This document shows positions 44,655 through 55,634 of a stretch of DNA of 64,000 bases, piece after piece. Position 1 is the first letter of the stretch; each line of letters starts with the position of its first letter. The stretch spans positions 206,170,978 through 206,234,977 of the forward strand of contig CP136066.1 in assembly GCA_032622095.1 (NCBI GenBank). Reading direction: 5' to 3'. The stretch is from Siphonodentalium dalli (taxonomy: Eukaryota; Mollusca; Scaphopoda; Gadilida; Siphonodentaliidae). A program made the position numbers and the translations under genes. Under the pieces are notes generated by a model, which was not told where the DNA came from, searched no databases, and was given only the letters and a program-made list of their open reading frames with translations.

Positions 44655-45250
44655 TATTTTTGTCCCCCGAAAAAAAAATTCAGGGGACTATTAAAATAGC
44701 CGGTGTCCGTCCGTTTGTCCGTCCGTCCGTCCGGAAATGGTTTCCGGATGATAACTTTAGTTTCGGTTATTAGATCAAAAGCAAATTTCATAGGTGAGTT
44801 TATCAGACCAAAATACAGGTCAATTTCGAATATGGGTTTGCTCCGCCGGTTTTTGCGAGAGTTATGGCCCTTTTTTTATTTAGAATCTTGTAATTTTCTG
44901 GTTTCCGGATGATAACTTCAGTTTGTGTGATCATATCTGAACCAAATTTGGTATGTGAGTTTATCAGCCCTATGTACAGGTCAAGTTCGAATATGGGTAT
45001 GTTCCGCCCATTTTTGCGAGAGTTGTGGCCCTTTTTCGACTTGTTTTACTTAGAAAATTTCTCACTTTTTCGGTTTCCGGATGATATCTCAAGTTTGGAT
45101 CCTTTAATTGCAAATACCGTTTTTATGTGGATCAGTCATATCAAGATACAGGTCAATTTCGAGTTTGAGTTTGACCCGATGAGTTTTCTCAGAGTTATGG
45201 GCTTTTCAACTTAGAAAATTCAATTTTTCTTGTAATTTTCTTCATTTTGT
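44655..45250. repeat. GTCC-headed repeat (family 4)
   Basis: Head TTTTTGTCCCCCGAAAAAAA then GTCCGTCCGTCCG; body paragraphs of about 170 bp on GGTTTCCGGATGATAACTT and TACAGGTCAAGTTCGAATAT, repeated three times with divergence. Confidence 0.6.
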
Positions 45251-45424
45251 GCCAATTTGAGGTTATATTTTTTCTTTACAGGTTTTTTTAAGATTTGGTT
45301 ATTTGTATGCATGTCAGTAATGAGACAATACACAAGTGTCTTATCCATGGAGTATACTTCTACAAAGCCTCCGCTCCAAATGAAGCCGCCGGTTCGGGGG
45401 ACACTGGCCGAGCGGCCTTTTATT

Positions 45425-45970
45425 ATTATTATAAAACTAGGTGTGTTAAAGATATTAGATGCATAATCCAATTAAACACCCCTAAATTACTATTCTTTTG
45501 GCTTTGGGGTGAAAAATATTTGATTCTAGTTGAGGAACCCACCCATCAAAGCTCAGAGTTATTAGATATCAATTTTTGAAATCTGTTATTCTTCACCACC
45601 GGGAATATTTGGCGGCCTGGCAAATTTTTTTTTTTTATTATAATACTAGATGTGTTAATTATTCTGGTGTCTGATCAAATATGTTAGCAACATAGAATTC
45701 CTTAAGTTTTATTTAAAGGTACTCAATCCGATCAGAGGGTCCTATATTACTATTTCTTTGGCTTTGGGGTTAAAAAATATTTTATTCGAGTCGAGAAACC
45801 CACCCATCAAAGCTCAGAGTGATTAGATATCAATTTTTGAAATCTATTAATTTTTGGATATGCAGCCCACAAGTTGGCAGAACATGTGATCAAAACGGAC
45901 AAATTGCGGGTGTAAGATGGATAACTCTAAAATCAAGTGGCTTATTATTGTTAATAGTGACAATTATTCA
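45425..45970. repeat. Dispersed repeat family X, two tandem fragments
   Basis: CCCACCCATCAAAGCTCAGA occurs at 45539 and 45801, with a related theme in the foldback at 40.86-41.69 kb (ATGGATAACTCTAAAATCAA) and at 27.0 kb. Confidence 0.65.
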
Positions 45971-46082
45971 CTACCCCACTCATTTAACCCTTCTATGGCT
46001 GGAGCTTCCTGAAATTTTGCGAAAACCCTGTGCATTGACCTAACAATATTTACCTTCAGCATGTAAGCCATTGCATTCTCTT

Positions 46083-47570
46083 TAGTGATGCGGACCGGAC
46101 CGCTTTGGTACTCTCCGGTCCGGTCCACTATTTTACTTCAGTTATTATAAACTATCGCGAATATTATTGCGTATTTGCGTCATATCAATTAGCAACGATG
46201 TATTGACACATTCAAGTAGTTAATATCTATTAAACGTTTGATGCCACAAAAACAATTTATAGATGTACTTTGTACCTGTCAATTTCCTTATAATGAAAGA
46301 CAAGACGGTCACATTAATCCAATACTAGTTGTACTGTATATAACTGTAATTGTCAGGACTATACAATCAGCCATCACAATATCCAAGACTCCAATATTAA
46401 TGTAGTAGTCATATTAGTACGCATTTGTATAATTGTCATCAGTATAGTTATTTCGTTTAAATTTCAATTTAATGAAAATAAGTATGATACGAATCCTGCA
46501 TACAATCAGTTGAGTGCCATGTTAGATTTGTTATAACACATTCTGGCCCTAGCTATATATCTGTCCAATACATTTAATTAGTGCATGTTCGCATTACTAG
46601 AAATACTATTATCGTGCATCGTTCCCAGTATATCCCACCAGAGACAGACATAATTACTAAATTACTCGGGAACTGGTTTCAACAACAATCTTTCAAGGTG
46701 CGTTGGTGTGATCTATTTTCTGCGAGTTTCAAATCAACCAGAGGGGTGAGGCAAGGAAGCATGCTCAGCCCTTACCTATTCAACGTTTATATCGATGAGA
46801 TAAACCGTAAGTTAAACCAGAGCTATGTCCCTCATACCTCCAAATTCGGATATAAAAACAAATCCTCCGATCTGAGACTCAACGGAAAATTTCAAAATGT
46901 TGTATCAGAGGTGAAATACCTTGGTCACATCATCGACAAAAATTTGAAGGACGACGCAGATATAACAAGGCAGTGTCGATCAATATGTGCTCAAAGTAAC
47001 AGCATTACAAGAAAATTCGCGAGATGCCCACCTGAAGTAAAACGTATACTCTTCCAAAGTTTCGTATCTTCAACATACTGTTTGCCGTTGTGGTGTAAAT
47101 ATAATAAATCCACCCTCCAGAAAATTAATGTATGCTACAACAACGCATACAGAATAATAATGGGTTATGAATTAATGGCGTTGTAGTGCGAGCAATATGT
47201 TCGTGAAGGACAACACCTTATCATTCAACATGCTCCGTCGGAAACAGATTCACAGTTTCAGGGATCGCCTTAATTGCTCGAAGAACACAATTGTTGCAGG
47301 AATACATAATTCAGACAATCAATGCCAATCAATTTTGTATCAACTGTGGAGTGATCTGCTATACTGAGATGAATAACCTATCGGTCTGGACATTTTATAT
47401 GGACTTATTGTCTGAGATACATAAATAATAAATAAATGATGCATACAATCGGCAAACAATGTAAGTTTTAACATATATGGACTCATTGCAATGCACTGAA
47501 CTCAGTAACCTTATAGTTTGTACTATACAGAGTAAAAACCCAAGGTGGTCCGGTCCGGTCTGCATCACTA
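46083..47570. mobile_element. hAT element carrying a LINE reverse-transcriptase remnant
   Basis: Termini TAGTGATGCGGACCGGACC and GGTCCGGTCTGCATCACTA with perfect ATTCTCTT at 46075-46082 and 47571-47578. The 1488-bp interior contains a plus-strand 201-codon frame from a non-LTR reverse transcriptase and no transposase, so the hAT part is non-autonomous and its cargo comes from another element. Confidence 0.88.
46581..47186 (+). pseudogene. Reverse-transcriptase fragment (LINE) inside the hAT element
   Basis: The frame shows the palm motif region (STRGVRQGSMLSPYLFNVYI) and, further on, VKYLGHIIDKNLKDDADITR and a typical C-terminal thumb (FQSFVSSTYCLPLW). Between them the catalytic YADD box and its surroundings are missing, so an internal deletion of perhaps 40-60 residues removed the active site. 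The N-terminal endonuclease is absent. Non-functional. Confidence 0.82.
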
Positions 47571-47813
47571 ATTCTCTTATATGTGAGAGGCTCCCTATGG
47601 GAGACTTGTTAGAGGATAAGGAGAGGGCCACTCATCCCTTTCGAGAATCTCGGGGGTTAGCCTCCCCGAAACTACTCATTTGGGGAGATTTACATTTATA
47701 AGAGAAAGCACTGGCACCAGCATAGCCCCCACCATGAAAGGGTTAAAATCCTTTATCTATGTCCCCGTTCATCAATTTTCTGATATTCATTCTTATGAGG
47801 AAATTAGTGTTTG

Positions 47814-48526
47814 CTACAGAAAGAATCTTGGAAATGATGGGAATAACACTGAAAGATATGTCTGTTCATCTTCTACGCCCAGCACTTGGTTATTTCCTCG
47901 ATTCTTGTAAACAGACTTCAGAAGATTCACAGAATTAAACACATCAAGTCTCTTACTTTCCATCTCTGCCATGAGGTCACTCAATGGTTCAGGGTCAGAA
48001 GCTAGTGTTCCTTCATCTTCATAAGACATATCGTACGAGTTCTTCTTATCATCGTCATTTTCCTCTTTTGTTTTTTCCACCCACTTATTTCTAAATAAGG
48101 ACATGAAATTTTTCAGAGGTTTTTCTTTATCAACGTTAGCTTTCCATGGATTGAGACGTTTTTGGGAGGCGTGCCAGTTGAATGTATTTTCTGTGGTCGG
48201 ATTTGGTGGCTCAGTTGATTTATAGGAATCTTCATTTTCTGGATTCTCCATAAACACAGCTGGTATGTTACCATAGTGATGTTTACTTAGTTCATTGATA
48301 AATCCCGTGATTTTTTCCGAGAACTGATTCAGTCCATTGATTTTCAGCTGATGAAGTCCTTGTATCTCATTGGGAATGAAATCTACCGGTCCAAGTCGAG
48401 GTATCGTGATTCGGTGGATGTTTGAGAGTTTATTTCGCCCCTTATAATTCCTGCCGCCAGTACTATCCAGAAAATTTTCTCTATCCTTTCTCATCATGTA
48501 TACTGCATTTTCCTGACCCTGAGAGT
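47814..48526 (-). CDS. Terminal exon of an unrecognised gene
   Basis: Minus strand. Acceptor TGAATTTTGCAG at 48527 onward, phase 1 start, then 237 codons ending in TAG at 47814. The protein is hydrophilic: DSQGQENAVYMMRKDRENF at the start, then HRITIPRLGPVDFIPNEIQG, Pro/Asn/Thr-rich SYKSTEPPNPTTEN, an acidic stretch (SYEDEGTLASDPEPLSDLMA) and VFNSVNLLKSVYKNRG. Composition and length are not repeat-like and no repeat copy exists in the window. No family recognised. The preceding exon must end in phase 1; a matching candidate is 51193-51270. The polyadenylation site was not identified. Confidence 0.55.
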
Positions 48527-48717
48527 CTGCAAAATTCAGCATAAATGTAAATTTTGAACAAATTGAGAATATGGTAAATGCAGCACATTCTGGTAGTCAA
48601 TTATCCACATGGGGTTTCTATATAACCTTCTTCTGATTGTTGCTTGATAGAAAAATTTGTCAATTTAAATAATCACACTTTCGAAAACTTTGGCACTCAA
48701 CATAATCGGATATTGAT

Positions 48718-49302
48718 GGGATAACTGGGCAATAACTGTTGGTTAAGTGTCACCAGCCTTATTACTGCATAGGATTTTCTTGAAATTGTCACTCTGCATG
48801 TGGGAATTTAGGCATGATTTTGAACCACCCCATATATGTTGAATTAATATTATGTTCCACTGCATTCACTCAAAATGTTCCCTGCCCCATATGGTGGACC
48901 AAGCAATGGTTATTGCCATAGATTTATTGGATTCAGTCACCTCCGTAACGCATGTTGCTCGAAGAATTGTTTTATTTTCACCAAATGTGATAAGAAAATA
49001 AAGCGGTCTTTTGCATAGCCAGTTTCTTGAAATGTGGCAGAGTTTTCTTGTCGCATTCAGTGAAACACATATCCTTCGAGCAACCTGCTATACGGGGTTG
49101 TTTGCCTTCAATAAATCAATGGTGATAACCCTTGCTTGGTCCGCCATTCTGGGCAGGGGTTCTTTCAAGTAATATAGTGAACCAGATATGGGGGTGTTTC
49201 AAAATCATGCCCCTAAATTTCCACAGAGTAACAACTGGTCAAGTTCAAGAAAATCACACGTAGTAATAAGCCGGTGACACTTAAATACTGATCACCCAGT
49301 TA
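48718..49302. mobile_element. Foldback MITE with ~150-bp inverted arms
   Basis: Left arm GGATAACTGGGC, TTAAGTGTCACCAGCC, ATTTAGGCATGATTTTGAA; right arm gives the same in inverse (TTCAAAATCATGCCCCTAAA, GGTGACACTTAA, CACCCAGTTAACC). Inner arms ATGGTGGACCAAGC / GCTTGGTCCGCCAT. Confidence 0.75.
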
Positions 49303-49304
49303 AC

Positions 49305-49496
49305 CTTTCTATGATTTCAGCTGTTTTCTATTTCTCTATGGGCATCTTCTGAGACATAGACGTTTCAAATGGTGATGCATTATTATGTAGTATTTAATCA
49401 TATTTTATGGTGAAGATTGTCGTTAAAACCATATATCAAGTTACCATAAAACAAATAATTGGTGACTCAACAATTAAGTGGGCCTTTAAGGACTTT
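49305..49496. mobile_element. Right-end fragment of the AGGCCCACTTAA MITE
   Basis: CAGCTGTTTTCTATTTCTCT through CAATTAAGTGGGCCTTTAA matches the right half of 37826-38296. Confidence 0.75.
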
Positions 49497-49639
49497 GAGT
49501 GTGTGATTTTTTTAAATTGCAAATTATCAAATCAAACAATCAGAAGAAGGTTAGAAGACAATCGGGATAATTAACTACCGCTATGTGCTACATTTACCAT
49601 GTTTTCAATTTGTTCAAGGAGATACAGGGTATTATATGA

Positions 49640-49790
49640 TAATGGTGGGGTGTAAATTGAACTAGTAACAGTGGCTGTAGTTCAATTTACACCCCAAGAT
49701 CAACATTCTGTGATACAACAAGTATTAAACAACACAGTAGCCAATTTATAAAACCATTATAGTGAGTATGAACACCATTTATAATAATTT
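49640..49790. repeat. Dispersed repeat with a short hairpin
   Basis: Hairpin GGGGTGTAAATTGAACT / AGTTCAATTTACACCCC (49647-49696) followed by the block shared with 13527-13640. Confidence 0.6.
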
Positions 49791-50490
49791 TTGTTAGGTG
49801 TTTAGTTCTTTGGTTATATTTTCCGTTATAATGGGCCTTTCCAAACGAAATTACACAAACTTTGTTAGTTATTTTGTGTGCTTAATCAGGGCAGCATGTG
49901 GCTCTGTTCGCTCATTATATATATTGGTATCGTGGAATTTACAGTGTCTTCACTTCAAATCCCAAATGTTCATTTTAACATTTTCTCACATTTTATTTTT
50001 TTTGACAAGATTATACATCTTTTTTTTTCAAGTAATCATCCTAAATACGTTTATATAGTTTCTGGTGTACAAAATAATAATAATGAGTTGAACTCTGGAA
50101 ATGTTTCTATAAATTAATATTGATTTTATATCGATATTTTTTTTATATATTTCAATAATCAATTTGGACATGTTTTTGTTACTATTTTTAGAACATATCG
50201 TCATGAAACTAACACGAAATCTCAGATAGAGTAGAGTTATCCCACTTGCTAAGCTCTGAGTGTTTTGTCGAGCGGTAAAATGTCCCAAATTGCCAGTATA
50301 TTGTATCAGAAAATTTTAATATTTTATTGCTAGAACTATTTCCGGACCGGGGTCTTCCGTTCATATTTATGATTTTATACCCAGGAAACTATATAAAACT
50401 TGTTATAGGAAGAGATGGAACATCTTTAACAGTTCAAAGTGATCACTATATGTAGCTTTAAACTATCTAAGTGACACATGGTATCATATG
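49791..50490. other. Intergenic stretch, nothing recognised
   Basis: AT-rich; overlapping short frames on both strands, none with exon features. Confidence 0.4.
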
Positions 50491-50494
50491 ACTA

Positions 50495-51057
50495 GGTCTT
50501 GGTGCCGGACATTTACAGAATGAGGTCCCCAGAGGGTGAATTTAGTGATGCTACCCCGCACAGCTGGCCAGCATCACTAAATTTACACTCTGGGGACCTC
50601 ATAGCAGGCTAGCATCAGGGAACCAGCTAAGAAGTTTCAAATTGAGAGAAGTCACTTCTCCATGTTTGGTTATTGTGGAGAAGTGAACTGTAATCCGAGA
50701 GAAGTAACAATGTATTTCATGTGCCACTGTCTTCTGGAAAGTCTCTTTATTATCAAATTAACATGTTTGATTAGTTTCTGTAGAAACTTCTTCACAAAGA
50801 TTCTTTTTCTCTATGCATGTATCACAAAATTGGCAGATACCACATTTAATAATTGAGGTGCCTAATGGGTACACATCACCATCTTCACCATCTGGGAACT
50901 TAAATATGTGTCTAGGTCTCCCATAGCAGATGAGACCATACGTAATGAAGTCCCCAGATGATGAATTTGTTGATGCTAGCCTGTTGTGTGGGGTAGCTTC
51001 ACTAAACTCACCCTCTGGGGACCTCTGCAAATGTCCAGCACCATATTTTCAGGCCTG
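50495..51057. mobile_element. hAT MITE family S, composite copy
   Basis: Left GGTGCCGGACATTTACAGAA, right CCAGCACCATATTTTCAGGC. Two palindromic blocks (near 50516-50602 and 50945-51027) with other sequence between, including GAGAGAAGTCACTTCTCC shared with 13.47 kb. Confidence 0.68.
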
Positions 51058-51192
51058 CATATGATGCAATCTGATAAACCAAATTGTTTTACTTAGATTA
51101 TTTTTGCATGGACTGGTGAAACAAAGTTACTTTAAGATGGTGGCCAACATTACCAGGTTGACAAAAAAAACAAAAACAACTGGCAGTCTTAC

Positions 51193-51270
51193 CATCATAA
51201 AATACACACCTTCCTGAAAGTTTAGCCATTGAAGAAAGTCTAATTGAAATATAGTCGCTAATGAGCTTTC
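51193..51270 (-). CDS. Possible small exon, 78 bp, phase 1-1
   Basis: Minus strand. Acceptor AATTATGTGACAG, donor GATG/GTAAGA. Reads KLISDYISIRLSSMAKLSGR then CVFYD. Its phase-1 end fits the phase-1 start of the exon at 48526, giving ...CVFYD-DSQGQ. The acceptor tract is weak and the exon is short, so this is a suggestion only. It could be an upstream exon of that gene. Confidence 0.3.
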
Positions 51271-51349
51271 CTGTCACATAATTAAATTTAGTCACCACCC
51301 GAGGGGAGGTGGGAGGGTTCAAGATAATGGATAATATTTGTTAGTTTAG

Positions 51350-52277
51350 AGTGCATGTCAGTGGGTTATATCTTGTGGAATAGAATTGTAATTGGAGTAA
51401 TTTGAAGCTTAATTTTAAATATATTTCCACAATTATATTTTGACCATTGCTCAAGACAAGTCATAAATTTGAAAATGGAAATAAGACTCAGGTATATGTA
51501 ACATTCCTTCCATTAATTATATTGGCTCATGGAACCAGCAGAAGAAACACATACAGAAAAACAATTATCACATTTTACTCCAGTTGAGCCCTTTTAATAG
51601 CCCAACTTTTCACAAAAAAGGACAATACAGGTACTGATTTGTCTCTTCAGTTTAGCCTCTTTGATTTGGTCCAGATGCGTGATGAGAATCTGTCCTGTGA
51701 ATTGGTATAATATGTCAAATCAGTATTTTGAAAGGCAGATGTACAACAAACAACCCAGCAATGAACCCACTGGTTCTAGAACGAAGTATCCTTCATGCCA
51801 AAAAAATCCCATTTTACTTTTTTAGAATTTAGAAATTATTTTCCAACTTTTGAGATTTGTGGTCGCCCTCATGCTAAAAAATTCCCATATTAATTGTTTA
51901 GAATTTAGAAATTATTTTTCCAACTTTTGAGATTTGTGGTCACCCTTGGGGCGAGACAACTGCATACACCACTCCTGCCAGTGGACCACTGAAACCACCA
52001 CCAATTAATCAAAACTAAAAACCAAATTCAGCACTCAGCATTATATTGGTCGTTTTGAATTTAGCCTTCATAGAAGACATATCGTAGATGAATGTTTCTA
52101 TAGCTCCTTAAGGCAGGCAGAATGTGATTGTCTGGAACTGTAATTATAATACTGTTCTGGTCTTCTTGTCCACACTTATATATAGGAATGAATAAAACAC
52201 AAACGACGACAATTTTGTTGTTGTTGCAATGTTGTTTGTTCTAACTGGCGTATCCTCAAATATGTCGGCACTTTCTT
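51350..52277. other. Intergenic stretch with a short tandem duplication
   Basis: A segment of about 85-90 bp (TTTAGAATTTAGAAATTATT, TTTGAGATTTGTGGTC) occurs twice at about 51790-51960. Nothing else recognised. Confidence 0.5.
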
Positions 52278-52773
52278 TAATAAGTCTTATTTCTAAGTCG
52301 CGGCCATATTGGATATAGATCCAGCCCGGTTCCGCGCATTCAGTACTACTTAGTGTTGTTCCTGACGGCAGGCTGTGCCTATTTGTCAGCTGGTCTTCGA
52401 TCGTCTTAGTTATTAATGGTGCTTTGTAATCAAATCATTTGTCACTTTTGTCAAAAATTTGTCTGTGTTTTTTTAATTCGAACAGGCTTTTAGCAATAAC
52501 CACTAATGGTAATTTGTGCCAGTTATTTGTCACACTGACTGGAAAACAGTTGCTTCTCACTTTTAGTGCGATGAGGTTGATGGCATAATGTATATGTGTG
52601 CCCTCGTCAGTCAGCCCTTTCGATCATATCTGCTCTGAGCGGTAGCAACTTCTCGTCGCTACAGGCCTAAAGTTCTGGATGGAATGCACCTCCAGAACTT
52701 TGACCTGTATCACTGAATGCGCGGAACGGGGTTGGCTGGATCCAATATGGCCACGACTTAGAAATAAGGCTTA
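52278..52773. mobile_element. MITE ending 7 bp after the AA15 stop codon
   Basis: Inverted arms AATAAGTCTTATTTCTAAGT, GGCCATATTGGAT and CGCGCATTCAG pair with CTGAATGCGCGG, ATCCAATATGGCC and ACTTAGAAATAAGGCTTATT. It lies directly in the 3' UTR position of the LPMO gene (stop at 52781-52783). Confidence 0.8.
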
Positions 52774-52780
52774 TTCAGTC

Positions 52781-53928
52781 TCATTTCACAATATTGGACG
52801 ATGAGTACATTTTCATGCATGCTTCATTGCAATGATCTGGAGAACAGTTATCAACTCTGCAGTTTCTAGTACACCATTCAATCATTTTCGAATTGTCCCG
52901 CCAAGGCGCCAACGGCTCACACCGTTCGCTCACCGAACCAACAAAACTATTTGAAATATGAATTTTGTCTACGGGTGGGAACCACGTGTTAACTCTTCGA
53001 GCGTTGACTCCACCTGTCGCAGAAGGAACTGAATCAACTCTACTCGAAGCGGTCACGCTGATCGGCGTGACGGCCTCTACCAGTTGATCTGAGATTGGCG
53101 ATAGCACGTTCAGTATACTTTGAATGTCTTGCTCACTAGGAGCGGGTAACTTTGATTGGCGTCGAAGCCGAGCCACCACTCCGTTCAAATAGTCCACTTC
53201 GTTTATTTGTCGCGCACGCGCAGCGTCGGAAATGATACTCCTCAACAGAGTTAGCAGAATGTCTTGCCATTGCACAGGTTCGAATCTTCTCGGGCTCTGT
53301 CTTGTCGTCTGCTCTGTTGTTGTAGTTTCCGTTGTTGGTTGTATATTGCGCAGCATCTGTTTCCTGTTAAAGTTACCAAGCCAACCAGGTAGCTGTGGTG
53401 ACATTTGCGAAACGATCGCGTCCACGCGAATCTCCTCTTGCTGCGCATGCTCCTTGTCTTCCTCCACCGATACGATCTGAATCTCTGTGTCAACTGTAGC
53501 TCCATTGACCTTGATCTTGTTGCTGTCATAGAACCACCTCCACCAGTTGTTACTATAGGGACCTTCACCCGGACCTAATATTGGTTTCGGTGTAGTAGTA
53601 GTTGTGGTTGTTACAATCGTTGTGGTTGTGGTGGTATAAGACATTTGTACAATGGGTGGTCTGCCGATCCACATGGGAATATTTTGGTTTTTCATGCTCG
53701 GATAGAGGAAGAAGTATGATTGGAATGGAATCGCCACGTCAGTAGGTTTAGTCACGAAATTCTTCACCGGGACCTGAGGAGGCAACTGTTGAACGTATAT
53801 AGGTCCGTTCGCCAACTGACCTGAATCTTTTCTCGGCTTCACAACAATATCCGCGCATGCGTAGAATTGTTCCTGCACTCCACAACCAACACACGATGAT
53901 CCATCAGAGTTTCTTCCCCACGAATTAC
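52781..53928 (-). CDS. AA15 LPMO gene, last exon (end of catalytic domain, Thr-rich linkers, Cys-rich tail)
   Basis: Minus strand. Acceptor TCGTAATTCCAG, phase 1 start; begins GNSWGRNSDGSSCVGCGVQ and EQFYACADIVV, which close the LPMO fold; the Phe in EQFYACAD is the usual axial position at copper. Then about 330 residues not found in simple LPMOs: a hydrophobic stretch (IPFQSYFFLYPS), a run of Thr codons (TTTTTTIVTTTTTTTPKP), a second TTETTTTEQTT linker, a helical segment (LLTLLRSIISDAARARQINE), and a tail with six Cys (CEPLAPW, EWCTRNCRVDNCSPDHCNEAC). The tail resembles small C-terminal Cys motifs I recall from mollusc AA15 proteins. Thr runs suggest O-glycosylation. The stop is 7 bp from a MITE. 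Confidence 0.85.
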
Positions 53929-53949
53929 CTGGAATTACGAATATTCATC

Positions 53950-54014
53950 GAGATAAAATTGCGATTTGATCATGCCCGATACACCATTTTGACATTAAAA
54001 TCGTAGCATGTACA
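53950..54014. other. Intron of the AA15 gene (start of the 53929-57386 intron)
   Basis: Intron between two supported exons; most of it is filled by the elements listed next. Confidence 0.6.
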
Positions 54015-54490
54015 TCTCGAAGATCGTGCCATGAATCTCTACTCTACATGCATGGCTAGGCTCGTAGAAGTCATATTCCACCATGCAAAACCTGGGAACA
54101 TTTTGGTGTTATGACAGGGAACTTATAACATTGAACAAACAAGGCAGAGAATATTTCTCTTTGTTAATATTTGTTCCTTAATGATATACGTCACATTATA
54201 AGGAGTGGTACCAGCTCGAGATTGGATGATTTTTTGTGACTTTTTAAAGCCGATATCGCAATAAACATTGAATTAATTACCGTGGAGAAATCCCATGATT
54301 GTAAGCGATGCAAAGCAAAACTTGCTCACAAAGTCACTTTAATCGTTCAACTTCGAGTTTGGACCTTCACCTACGGTGAACTACATTATTAAGGATCAGG
54401 TATTAACGAAGACCTATATTACCAGCACTGTGTGTTCAATGTTATAAACGTAGCTGGAGTAGAGAATCTTGGCATGACCTCGTGCATCTT
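54015..54490. mobile_element. Family U foldback element, copy 2
   Basis: Shares GCCATGAATCTCTACTCT, GTCATATTCCACCATGC and AATGATATACGTCAC themes with 341-795, and is itself an inverted repeat (ATCGTGCCATGAATCTC against GAGAATCTTGGCATGA). Lies in the AA15 intron. Confidence 0.65.
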
Positions 54491-54561
54491 GGTCTCAGTG
54501 TTTGAATGCATGGATGCATGAACTGATTCTAATACTGTTAGATCGCACTCGGTGCTTGGCA

Positions 54562-55026
54562 CAAGCCTGAGTTTAGTGTGCCTGTTATTTGCAGAATGAG
54601 GTCCCTAGAGGGTGAAATTATTGCCGCTAGCTATCCCACATAGCGGCCTGGCATCATCAAATTCACCCTCTGTGGTCCTCATTCTGCACGGCCTCATCAG
54701 CTGTGGGAGACATAGACTCAGATTGAAGTTCCCTAATGGTGAATATTGTGATGTAAACCCATTTGGAACCTCGATTATGCAATGTGTCGTCTGCCACTTT
54801 GTGGATATAGAGAAACTAAACTAAAAGAAATAGAATATATATGTGAAGTTGTTTCTATCGAAATTTGATAATAAAGAAACTCTCCAGAGAAGATGACGCC
54901 TAAGCAGAATGAGGTCAACAGAGTGTGAATTTAGTGATGCTAGCCCGATATGCGGGATAGTGTCACTAAGTTTATGCTCTGGGGGACCTCATTCTGCAAA
55001 TGACAAGCACACTAAACTCAGGTTTG
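54562..55026. mobile_element. hAT MITE family S
   Basis: Ends CAAGCCTGAGTTTAGTGTGC and CACACTAAACTCAGGTTTG. Flanks CTTGGCA and TTTGGCA differ by one base, a probable aged duplication. Two palindromic blocks. Confidence 0.75.
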
Positions 55027-55029
55027 TTT

Positions 55030-55634
55030 GGCAGTACAAATTAGATTATTCAGACATTATCAGTCAGCGCCATCATGACATTGATCAATAAAACCTAACA
55101 TTATCTTAGATATTGGCGTATCCATTAAACGGACAAATTGATGTCCAACGGACAAATTGATGTCTGTCTAACAAACACTTCTATAAAAAGAGAAGAAAAA
55201 AACATCAACCATAACAAGCCGCAATGCGACGTTGTGTGTCCATTCGAAAGTGAGCTCTTATGTGTGCCAGCTATATTGCGAGGTGATCCTTCTAGACTAT
55301 CATGCCTTGTGGGGTGAAATGGTAGTGTGGACTGCACTACAGTATTCCATTTTTCACATTTGTTATATTAAGTCTTGTGTGGTTTAAAACATCCAATTAC
55401 CCCACAATATATACATTATACTTGACTTTACACCCCACAATAATGTGACAATACAGCTCTATTAAGAACTGTGGTGTCTGGTGGTGGGTAAGTTTTGCAG
55501 CCAGCAAGAAAATTAGACATATTGTCCAAACTTGGACATCAATGGACGTCCATCGTGATTACGTGAGATTTCATCAATGTGCCTATTGGATTGACTTTGC
55601 TGTTATTTTTCAGAATACTATATAATTCCACATA
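55030..55634. other. Intron stretch of the AA15 gene, nothing recognised
   Basis: Contains a short direct repeat (ACGGACAAATTGATGTC at 55131-55165). No exon. Confidence 0.45.

Larger units (their letters stand above)
45988..47742. mobile_element. TTAA MITE family Q split by a hAT insertion
   Basis: Left part 45988-46082 starts CCCTTCTATGGCTGGAGCTT after TTAA (45984-45987); right part 47571-47742 ends CCACCATGAAAGGG before TTAA (47743-47746). The hAT at 46083-47570 interrupts the right hairpin arm within GCATTCTCTT. Confidence 0.8.

Noticed and set aside
53232-53568. Reading frames overlapping the AA15 last exon on either strand
   Set aside because: They are alternative frames of the real exon; Thr and Arg/Ser runs arise from its codon bias.
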